Source of the DNA: Anaerolinea thermophila
GTDB lineage: Bacteria; Chloroflexota; Anaerolineae; Anaerolineales; Villigracilaceae
Direction: 5' to 3'
Length of the DNA: 41,856 bases
Assembly (NCBI GenBank): GCA_020722345.1
Contig: DYKZ01000005.1
Coordinates: 1-41,856, forward strand
Shown here: positions 1 through 5,825 of the stretch, in pieces
How the letters are laid out: each line of letters begins with the position of its first letter
How positions within the stretch are numbered: position 1 is the stretch's first letter
Translations under genes and position numbers: made by a program
The notes under the pieces: generated by a model
The model's input: only the letters and a program-made list of their open reading frames with translations
Database searches by the model: none
What the model was told of the DNA's origin: nothing

Positions 1-52
1 CCTTCGTTGCCTTTGTGTCCTTCGTGTTTAAAAAGGTTTTTGCAGTGGACTC
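1..52. mobile_element. MITE-like element, copy 1 (truncated by window edge)
   Basis: The first 52 bases are identical to the last 52 bases of the complete element at 2923-3101, including the terminal inverted repeat (ACTGCAAAAA read on the minus strand). The rest of the element lies outside the window. It sits just downstream of the 69-residue membrane-protein gene. The right target duplication would be ATGCTT at 53-58, but the left side cannot be seen. Confidence 0.85.
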
Positions 53-77
53 ATGCTTTAATTTTGGGAAAACCACC

Positions 78-96
78 GGGCGCGTTTACAGCGCCC
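78..96 (-). terminator. Possible hairpin at the end of the trmFO-hflX gene cluster
   Basis: GGGCGC and GCGCCC pair around a 7-base loop that contains the TAA stop codon of the 69-residue gene. On the minus strand it is followed by GGTGGTTTTCCC, which is only a short, interrupted T run. A Rho-independent terminator is possible but weak. Confidence 0.35.
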
Positions 97-295
97 AGGC
101 CAGCATCAGGCCAAAGATGGCAATGATGAGACCGAGGTGGAGCAGGAGGTTGCTTTCGCCGAACCAGCCGGGAACAATGAACTGGACAATGAAATTCGCC
201 ACGATCAGCGCCAGCCCAATGAGCGGCAGCAGCCCTTTGCGGGGGGCAAAATACTCGGAGGCTTTGTCAAGCAGTTTACTCAGCCATTGGATCAT
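86..295 (-). CDS. Small two-helix membrane protein, unknown function
   Basis: This 69-residue protein is not recognised as a named family. Residues 1-20 are amphipathic with charged residues, and two hydrophobic segments at about 22-42 and 50-68 should span the membrane. The C-terminus ends inside the second helix. The gene is real rather than a shadow, because a strong ribosome binding site (AAAAGGAGGA, GGAGG at 302-306) stands five to seven bases before its ATG. It overlaps the last 20 bases of hflX, so it is probably translated together with it. No catalytic motif is visible. It is the last gene of the leftward cluster and is followed by the MITE copy at 1-52. Confidence 0.75.
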   Translation of the reverse strand: MIQWLSKLLDKASEYFAPRKGLLPLIGLALIVANFIVQFIVPGWFGESNLLLHLGLIIAIFGLMLAWAL

Positions 296-1643
296 GTTCG
301 TCCTCCTTTTCGATGGGCGCGCCGGGTTTTACCTTCCAGGCGCTAAATTGCGCCGCCAGCCGGCCTGGAATTCGCCCCTTGAGGGTGACACCGCTGCGGC
401 GATGTTCGATCTGCTCCACTTGCCCGAACTCGTGGAAGAGCGAGATGAGTTGTCCCTGCTGGTAGGGGAGGTGGACGTGGATGGGGATGAGGCTGGCGTA
501 AAGGGTGTGGCGCACCAGGCCAATTAGTTCCTCCATCCCCTCGCCAGTGCGGGCGGAAATTGCCACAGCCTGTGGAAAGGCGCGCAGGGCGGCGCGGGCA
601 GACTCGGGGTCCGGCAGCCGGTCAATTTTGTTCAGGGCAACAATCACCGGGATGTGCGCCGCCCCAATTTCATCCAGCGTCTGCTGAACGGCTTCGGCGT
701 GGTTCATGGCGTTCGGGTGCGAAATGTCCACCACGTGAATGAGCAGGTCGGCCTCGGCGATTTCCTCCAGCGTGGCGCGGAAGGCGGCCACCAGCGTGGT
801 GGGCAGTTTTTGGATGAAGCCGACCGTGTCGGTGAAGAGCGCCACCTCATTGCCCGACAGTTCCACGCGGCGGGTGGTGGGGTCGAGGGTGGCAAACAAC
901 TGGTCGGCCACATAGACGTTTGCGCCGGTCAGCCGGTTGAGCAGGGTGGATTTGCCGGCGTTCGTGTATCCCACCAGCGAGACAGTGGGCAGGCGCGAGC
1001 GTTTGCGCTGGACGCGGTAATGTTCGCGGTGGGCGCAGATCTTTTCCAGTTCATCCTTCAGGCGGGAGATTTCCTTGCGGATGGCGCGGCGATCCACCTC
1101 CAACTGGGTTTCGCCGGGGCCGCGCAGGCCGACTCCGCCCACCGAGCCGGCGCGCCCGCCTCCGCCGCCCGCCTGGCGGGCGAGGTGGGTCCAACGCCCG
1201 GTGAGACGCGGCAGGTAGTATTCGTACTGGGCGAGTTTGACCTGCAACTGCCCTTCGCTGGTGTGGGCGTGCTGGGCGAAGATGTCGAGGATGACAGCCG
1301 TCCGGTCGAGGAGGCGCACGTTTTGACCGAGCGCCTCTTCGAGTTCGCGTTGGTGGCGCGGGATGAGTTCTTCGTCGAATACAATCACGTCGGCCAAGGT
1401 CTCTTCGGCCAGCGCCTTGAGTTCCTCTACTTTCCCGGAACCGATCAGGGTCTGCGGGTTGGGGCGATCCAGTTTCTGGGTCAGTTCGCCGACTACTTCC
1501 AGCCCGGCGGTATCGCACAGCCGGGACATTTCCGCCAGCGAATCATCCAAGGTAAGAATGTGATCCTGACCATGGATTTCCACACCGACCAGGAAGGCGC
1601 GCTCGCGCGGCGCTGTCGTGGGTTGGGGGGCGCGCTTGGGCAT
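276..1643 (-). CDS. hflX: GTPase HflX (ribosome-associated)
   Basis: A 455-residue HflX GTPase. In known members this protein binds the 50S subunit and splits stalled or heat-damaged ribosomes using GTP. The N-terminal HflX domain covers about 15-150, followed by the Gly-rich stretch and the GPGETQLE motif (about 174-183) typical of the family. The G domain follows: P-loop GYTNAGKST (225-233), switch II DTVGF (272-276) and NKID (338-341). The open frame extends upstream to 1958, but that part overlaps the kinase gene and is not HflX-like. The ATG at 1643 starts one base after the kinase stop codon (TGA, 1645-1647), so translation is coupled. The length is normal for the family. Confidence 0.95.
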   Translation of the reverse strand: MPKRAPQPTTAPRERAFLVGVEIHGQDHILTLDDSLAEMSRLCDTAGLEVVGELTQKLDRPNPQTLIGSGKVEELKALAEETLADVIVFDEELIPRHQRELEEALGQNVRLLDRTAVILDIFAQHAHTSEGQLQVKLAQYEYYLPRLTGRWTHLARQAGGGGGRAGSVGGVGLRGPGETQLEVDRRAIRKEISRLKDELEKICAHREHYRVQRKRSRLPTVSLVGYTNAGKSTLLNRLTGANVYVADQLFATLDPTTRRVELSGNEVALFTDTVGFIQKLPTTLVAAFRATLEEIAEADLLIHVVDISHPNAMNHAEAVQQTLDEIGAAHIPVIVALNKIDRLPDPESARAALRAFPQAVAISARTGEGMEELIGLVRHTLYASLIPIHVHLPYQQGQLISLFHEFGQVEQIEHRRSGVTLKGRIPGRLAAQFSAWKVKPGAPIEKEDEHDPMAE

Positions 1644-1644
1644 A

Positions 1645-2868
1645 TCAGTCCGTCTGCCTCGGCTCCACGTTGAACAGCCGGGCGATCTTCGGGTCGGGTG
1701 GTTCGGAACGCAGCGGCAGCAGGATGTGGAATGTGGAGCCGGGACATTCCTTTTCGTCGTAGCCTTCGGATTCGACCCAAATCGTCCCGCCGTGGGCCTC
1801 GATGATGCCGCGTGCGATGGGCAGTCCCAGGCCGGGCCCGCCGCCCTTGAATTTTGTCTTGCCGCTCGAATGGAGCAGGGTATTCCCCAACTGACCAAAC
1901 TTGCCAAAAATGATTTCCTGATTGTCGGGAGAGATGCCGATGCCGGTATCTGAAACAATCACCTCGATGAATCCTGGCAGGCTCCGCCCGGAGATGGTGA
2001 TCCTGCCTCCGTCGGGCGTGTACTTGATGGCGTTGTTGACAATGTTGCGGAAGGCCTGAAAGATCCTTTCGGTGTCGGCAAAGAACATAACGTCGCTGCC
2101 GGGGAAAGCCTCCACTTCTAGGGTCAGGCGGCGGCTCTTGACTGTCTCCTCTACTTCCTGGCGGAGAAGGTCAATGATGTGGTTGAACCATGTCGGTTGG
2201 AAGTTGAGCGAGAGCAGGTTGTTATCTATCAGCGACACGTCAATCATATCGTCAATGATCGCGCGCAGGCGCTGGATGCCGCTGTTGACTCCCTCGATGA
2301 GCGCATCCACCTGTTTGTTATTTTCGCCGCCGATCATATCCCGCATCATGGCGGTGTATCCCTCCACGAGCGTCAGGGGGGTTCTTAACTCATGCGCAGC
2401 AACCGAGATGAAACTGGATTTGCTCTGGTCGAGCCGTTCCATCTGCGACTGGACCTTTGTCAGTTCATTGGAAATATAAGCCACGTGTTTTTCCATCTCG
2501 TAGCGGGCGGCCTTTTCCAGGGCATAGGTGAAAACCGGCAGAACCGCGCCGAGCAGTTCCATGGCATCCGTTTCGCTCAGATCCTCGCGCGCAATTTCGT
2601 AGTTCGTCATCAACATGCGGTTGAGGATAGTTGACATGTTCTTTTCGCCGTTGCGCAGGTCGCTTTGCGTGGGAGTATTGGCCCACTCGTAGAGGATCGT
2701 GTCCACCCAGCCCGGGTCGCCGGTGACGACGGCCTGGGTGAGCAGGTCGTAGAAGCGCTCCAGTTGGGCTTGGAAGTTCTCGCGCACGTCTGCCCCGCGC
2801 GCCATGCTGTTGGACACGCGGCGGATCCAGGCTGGCCGAATCTCGACGAGAATATCTGAAATATTCAT
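1645..2868 (-). CDS. Soluble sensor histidine kinase, orphan
   Basis: A 407-residue histidine kinase with no membrane segment. Residues 1-145 form an all-helical region that I cannot assign; it resembles RsbR-type N-terminal sensor domains only in general character. A short coiled coil (133-150) leads to HisKA, with phospho-acceptor H159 in AAHELRTPLT. The HATPase domain follows, with an N-box containing NNAIKY, DTGIG and a GPGLGL lid. No response regulator gene adjoins it in this cluster. A ribosome binding site is not evident before the ATG; a promoter-like pair at 2876-2904 would put the transcript start at or next to the start codon. The MITE copy at 2923-3101 separates it from the peptidase gene upstream. 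Confidence 0.88.
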   Translation of the reverse strand: MNISDILVEIRPAWIRRVSNSMARGADVRENFQAQLERFYDLLTQAVVTGDPGWVDTILYEWANTPTQSDLRNGEKNMSTILNRMLMTNYEIAREDLSETDAMELLGAVLPVFTYALEKAARYEMEKHVAYISNELTKVQSQMERLDQSKSSFISVAAHELRTPLTLVEGYTAMMRDMIGGENNKQVDALIEGVNSGIQRLRAIIDDMIDVSLIDNNLLSLNFQPTWFNHIIDLLRQEVEETVKSRRLTLEVEAFPGSDVMFFADTERIFQAFRNIVNNAIKYTPDGGRITISGRSLPGFIEVIVSDTGIGISPDNQEIIFGKFGQLGNTLLHSSGKTKFKGGGPGLGLPIARGIIEAHGGTIWVESEGYDEKECPGSTFHILLPLRSEPPDPKIARLFNVEPRQTD

Positions 2869-2875
2869 TGGGACA

Positions 2876-2904
2876 AGTTTAAGTCAGGTTGCGTTTTTTA
2901 GCAA
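2876..2904 (-). promoter_or_regulatory. Candidate promoter for the soluble histidine kinase
   Basis: On the minus strand TTGCTA (2899-2904) and TAAACT (2876-2881) are separated by 17 bases, resembling -35 and -10 boxes. The -10 box ends seven bases before the ATG, so a transcript would be leaderless. This fits the lack of a Shine-Dalgarno sequence there. The boxes match consensus only partly. Confidence 0.35.
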
Positions 2905-2922
2905 TTGCATTTTGATATTATT

Positions 2923-3101
2923 GACTCTACTGCAAAAAGGTTGTTGCACCGCGCAGCAGGCGAAGACTGCCAGGAAAATGCAAAATCACAAATCATTATT
3001 CAAGATAATCTGCGTCGTGGTTCAACATTTTCAAAGCGTCCTTGAATTTCCTTCGTTGCCTTTGTGTCCTTCGTGTTTAAAAAGGTTTTTGCAGTGGACT
3101 C
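2923..3101. mobile_element. MITE-like element, copy 2 (complete, 179 bp)
   Basis: A complete non-autonomous element. Its ends are imperfect inverted repeats (GACTCTACTGCAAAAAGG on the left against GAGTCCACTGCAAAAACC read from the right, 14 of 18 matching). It is flanked by a perfect 6-bp direct repeat ATTATT (2917-2922 and 3102-3107), which looks like a target-site duplication. By eye it differs from copy 3 at about 11 of 179 positions. It encodes no transposase. The right-hand duplication contains the TAA stop of the peptidase gene, so the insertion left that protein intact. Confidence 0.85.
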
Positions 3102-3102
3102 A

Positions 3103-3984
3103 TTATTTCCCCATGATCCAAGCCTGCAATGTCCTGCCAACCGCCTCCAGGCTCTCCGGCGAAACTTTATCCGCGGTGTCTGCGCCCGTATGCCAGTAGG
3201 GATAGTCGAAGTCTATGATATCCACCGCTGGGATCCCCATTTCCAGGAACGGCAGGTGGTCGTCCAGGATGCTGTATTTTGCGGTGGGGATGAATTGAGC
3301 GTATCCCAGGCTGGCAGCCTGCGCCCAGATTTCTTCGGCCAGCGTCCGCGAGGAATTCAGTTCGATGTAAAGGTTTAAATCCGCATCGCCAACCATGTCC
3401 ACAATGACGACTGACTGCGGCTGGACGGTAAGTTGGGCGGCAAAGGCGCGCGAACCCATGATCCAGTCGCGGCCCTGGATGTTGCCGTTATCTTCGGCGT
3501 CGAAGAACACCAGCCAGACCGGCGCGCTGGCGGAGGGGAGGACGCGCGCCAGTTCCAGCAGGACGGCCACCCCCGAGGCCCCATCGTTCGCTCCCGTGAC
3601 CGGCTGGCTGCGCGCCGGACCCGAATCCTGGTCCGCGTAGAGACGGGAATCGTAGTGCGCCCCGAGCAAGACTTCCGGGGCTGCGTCCGGGTTGCCGCGG
3701 TAGGCGAGAATGTTGCGAACCGCGAAGCCATTCCATTCTGTGTCCTGGAGTTCCACGTTCCAGTGGTAGCCTTTCAATTTGCTGACGATGTAGTCCACAA
3801 CCTGGGCGTGAGCCTCGCTCCCCGGCAGGCGCGGCCCGAAGGACACTTGGGCGAGGACGTGCTCGTAGGCTTGCTCGCCGTCGAACGTGGCGGGCGGGGT
3901 CTGCCGGGCGAGGAACAATCCGAGCGCCCCGCCCACGAGCAGCAGCAACAGAAAGAAGAAAATTAATCGTCTTCGTGTAGTCAT
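3103..3984 (-). CDS. M28 family zinc peptidase / glutaminyl-cyclase-like protein, membrane-anchored
   Basis: A 293-residue protein with an N-terminal hydrophobic segment (about 7-25, after three arginines) that should act as signal anchor or signal peptide, placing the enzyme outside the membrane. The rest is an M28-type fold. Candidate metal and catalytic residues are H110 (GAHYDSR), D134 (GANDGASG), E164 and D165 (FFDAEDNG), D242 (DDHLPF) and H265 (YWHTGADT). The FFDAED and DDHLPF pattern and single-zinc layout resemble glutaminyl-peptide cyclotransferases as much as aminopeptidases, so the exact reaction stays open. Its ATG at 3984 once overlapped the trmFO stop as TAATG, before a MITE inserted at 4008-4186. 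Confidence 0.85.
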   Translation of the reverse strand: MTTRRRLIFFFLLLLLVGGALGLFLARQTPPATFDGEQAYEHVLAQVSFGPRLPGSEAHAQVVDYIVSKLKGYHWNVELQDTEWNGFAVRNILAYRGNPDAAPEVLLGAHYDSRLYADQDSGPARSQPVTGANDGASGVAVLLELARVLPSASAPVWLVFFDAEDNGNIQGRDWIMGSRAFAAQLTVQPQSVVIVDMVGDADLNLYIELNSSRTLAEEIWAQAASLGYAQFIPTAKYSILDDHLPFLEMGIPAVDIIDFDYPYWHTGADTADKVSPESLEAVGRTLQAWIMGK

Positions 3985-4007
3985 TATGATAAATCAATTC
4001 CTTTGAT

Positions 4008-4186
4008 GACTCTACCGCAAAAAGGCTATTGCACCGCGCAGCATGCGAAGACCGTCAGGAAAATGCAAAATCACAAATCATTATTCAAGACAATCTGTGT
4101 CGTGGTTCAATATTTTCAAAGCGTCCTTGAATTTCCTTTGTTACCTTTGTGTCCTTCGTGTTTAAAAAGGTTTTTGCAGTGGACTC
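4008..4186. mobile_element. MITE-like element, copy 3 (complete, inside the trmFO 3' end)
   Basis: A complete 179-bp copy with the same terminal inverted repeats as copy 2 and a perfect 6-bp flanking duplication TTTGAT (4002-4007 and 4187-4192). The right duplication is coding sequence of trmFO (codons for Ile-Lys). Removing the element and one duplication restores a trmFO frame ending in IKGIDLS, with a TAA stop that overlaps the ATG of the peptidase gene as TAATG. The element's minus strand carries an open frame containing [11 protein letters not shown], which now forms the end of TrmFO. Confidence 0.9.
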
Positions 4187-5530
4187 TTTGATGAATTCGT
4201 CGAGGCTGGCGCGGGCGCGTTCGGCGTAGAGCCGCGAGCGGTCGCGGCGGCCCAGCCGACGGTCCAGAGCGAGCGGTGGCAGGATGCCAAAGTTGGCCTT
4301 CATGGGCTGAAAGTCCTTCAATGCGGCGTGGCTGATGTAATGGCACAGCGCTCCCAGCATTGTGTCAGACGGCAGGCTAATCGGCGGCTCTCCATGGAAC
4401 AGGCGGGCGGCATTCCAGCCGGCCAATAGGCCGGTGGCAATGTTGCCCATGTAGCCTTCCACGCCGGTGATCTGGCCTGCAAAGAACAGGCTTGGCCGCG
4501 AACGGGCCTGGAGGGTGGGCAGCAATACCTTGGGCGCGGCAATGAAGGTATTGCGGTGCATTTGCCCATAGCGGACGAATTCGGCGTTTTCCAGGCCAGG
4601 AATCATGTGGAAGACGCGCTTTTGTTCCGGGTAGGTCAGGTTGGTCTGGAAGCCGACGAGGTTGTAGAGACTGCCTGCCAGGTTGTCCTGGCGGAGTTGT
4701 ACGACGGCGTGCGCGCCCCTTCCGGTGCGCGAGTCCCTGAGGCCAATCGGGCGCATGGGACCGAATGCCAGCGATTGCGCGCCGCGCCGAGCCATGATTT
4801 CCACCGGCAGGCAGCCCTCGAAGAATTTATCCAGCCCGGCGTTGACGCCCTGCTCGATCTCTGCTTCGAACTCACGCAGCGGGATGCGCTCGGCACTGAG
4901 CAGGGCTGCGACAAAGGCCTCATACTCCTCTTTGCTGAATGGACAGTTGATGTAGTCGCCGTCTTCCTGTTCGCCCGCCCCGTAGCGCGAGGCGCGGAAG
5001 GCGATATTCATGTTGATCGTGTTGGCGGCAACGATGGGGGCGATGGCGTCGAAGAAGTAGAGATGCTGCTCGCCCGTGAAATCGGCGATGGAACGGGCCA
5101 GCGCCTTGGAGGTGAGCGGACCCGAGGCCAGGACCACCAACCCGGCAGGGATTTCTGTCACTTCCTGACGGGCCAGTTCGATGTTTGGGTGACTCAGGAT
5201 GCGCTCAGTGACCAGGCAGGAGAACTTCTCACGGTCAACCGCCAGCGCGCTGCCGGCCGGCAGGGAGGCAGCCTCGGCGCATTCGAGCAGGAGCGAGCCG
5301 AGGCGGCGCAGTTCCTCTTTCAGCACGCCAGACGCCCGGTCTGGGAGGTTCGAGCCGAGCGAATTCGAACAGACCAATTCGGCGAGGTCTGCCGTCTGGT
5401 GGGCGCCGGTCGAGAGCGCCGGGCGCATTTCGTAGAGACGGACGCGCAGGCCGCGTTGGGCCGCCTGCCAGGCCGCTTCACTGCCTGCTAGCCCGCCTCC
5501 AACAATCGTTAGGTCGGGGGTGGTGTTCAC
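4085..5530 (-). CDS. trmFO: Methylenetetrahydrofolate-tRNA-(uracil-54-C5)-methyltransferase TrmFO with MITE-derived tail
   Basis: A flavoprotein that makes 5-methyluridine at position 54 of tRNA from methylenetetrahydrofolate. The 481-residue frame begins with a GTG at 5530 (MNTTPDL...) and the FAD-binding [11 protein letters not shown] (10-20). Conserved C54 (CSNSLGS) and C240 (EGCLPVE) match the two cysteines known in the family. [12 protein letters not shown] (352-363) is the second nucleotide-binding signature. Native sequence ends near residue 449; residues 449-481 (from ES, through [11 protein letters not shown], to HRLS) are translated from the MITE copy at 4008-4186. This replaced about five original residues with 33. 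The core is complete, so activity is probably kept. The start has no Shine-Dalgarno sequence but follows an extended -10 box by six bases. Confidence 0.94.
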   Translation of the reverse strand: MNTTPDLTIVGGGLAGSEAAWQAAQRGLRVRLYEMRPALSTGAHQTADLAELVCSNSLGSNLPDRASGVLKEELRRLGSLLLECAEAASLPAGSALAVDREKFSCLVTERILSHPNIELARQEVTEIPAGLVVLASGPLTSKALARSIADFTGEQHLYFFDAIAPIVAANTINMNIAFRASRYGAGEQEDGDYINCPFSKEEYEAFVAALLSAERIPLREFEAEIEQGVNAGLDKFFEGCLPVEIMARRGAQSLAFGPMRPIGLRDSRTGRGAHAVVQLRQDNLAGSLYNLVGFQTNLTYPEQKRVFHMIPGLENAEFVRYGQMHRNTFIAAPKVLLPTLQARSRPSLFFAGQITGVEGYMGNIATGLLAGWNAARLFHGEPPISLPSDTMLGALCHYISHAALKDFQPMKANFGILPPLALDRRLGRRDRSRLYAERARASLDEFIKESTAKTFLNTKDTKVTKEIQGRFENIEPRHRLS

Positions 5531-5536
5531 ATCAGA

Positions 5537-5545
5537 ATTTTACCA
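5537..5545 (-). promoter_or_regulatory. Extended -10 promoter of trmFO, probably leaderless
   Basis: The minus strand reads TGGTAAAAT, an extended -10 element, ending six bases before the GTG start of trmFO. Transcription starting seven bases downstream would begin at the start codon itself. No -35 box is clear. The same arrangement is seen before the transketolase gene. Confidence 0.5.
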
Positions 5546-5578
5546 TTTACGCCTGATGTGAATTTGATCTTGAACTCA

Positions 5579-5670
5579 ACCACGAAGGCTCGAAGTCACT
5601 AAAAGGGGAGAGGAAAGGTTTCGACTTGAGGACATTTCCAGCCAAATTCGTGTCCCCGTGACTTCGTGGT
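5579..5670. repeat. Imperfect inverted repeat bounded by ACCACGAAG / CTTCGTGGT
   Basis: A 92-base stretch in the trmFO-kinase intergenic region begins with ACCACGAAG and ends with its reverse complement. The words cgaagtcact and gtgacttcg inside also pair partly. It resembles a degenerate intergenic repeat of the kind scattered in environmental bacterial genomes. No target duplication or second copy is present in this window. The remainder of 5531-5825 shows no gene. Confidence 0.4.
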
Positions 5671-5777
5671 AGAAATCTTTGGACTTTCTGAAGCATTTCA
5701 CATCAGATGTCATTTTGAATCCAGCCGAACGTCCGGGCTTATCGAAGGCGAAAAAGGTTTTTGGTACAGCCGAATAA

Positions 5778-5807
5778 TTGCAGAATGTTCTTCTTATGTA
5801 CTATAAT
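5778..5807 (+). promoter_or_regulatory. Candidate promoter of the GAF-kinase / OmpR operon
   Basis: A perfect -10 hexamer TATAAT (5802-5807) is preceded at 18 bases by TTGCAG (5778-5783), a partial -35 box. The ribosome binding site AAGGAG (5814-5819) and the ATG at 5826 follow directly, so the 5' leader would be only about a dozen bases. A distal start further upstream cannot be excluded. Confidence 0.45.
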
Positions 5808-5825
5808 GCCTCCAAGGAGCTCCAG

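Larger units (their letters stand above)
5526..5706. promoter_or_regulatory. Three copies of the 10-mer TTCACATCAG in the divergent intergenic region
   Basis: TTCACATCAG occurs at 5526-5535 (over the trmFO start codon) and 5697-5706, and inverted as CTGATGTGAA at 5553-5562. The first two form an inverted pair with a 17-base gap; the last two bracket 154 bases. Three perfect copies in 181 bases suggests an operator or the remains of a repeat element. It controls, if anything, trmFO on one side and the kinase operon on the other. Confidence 0.4.

Noticed and set aside
654-1673. 339-residue plus-strand open frame opposite hflX
   Set aside because: It is antisense to a well-conserved GTPase gene, has no recognisable domain and no ribosome binding site; it arises from G+C-rich codon use.
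1644-1958. N-terminal extension of HflX to 560 residues
   Set aside because: The extra residues are encoded over the kinase C-terminus in another frame and are low in structure; the ATG at 1643 fits the family length and the one-base spacing after the kinase stop.
5579-5670. A second MITE with target duplication
   Set aside because: The ACCACGAAG inverted ends are real, but no matching direct repeats flank them and no second copy is in the window, so only a repeat is called.
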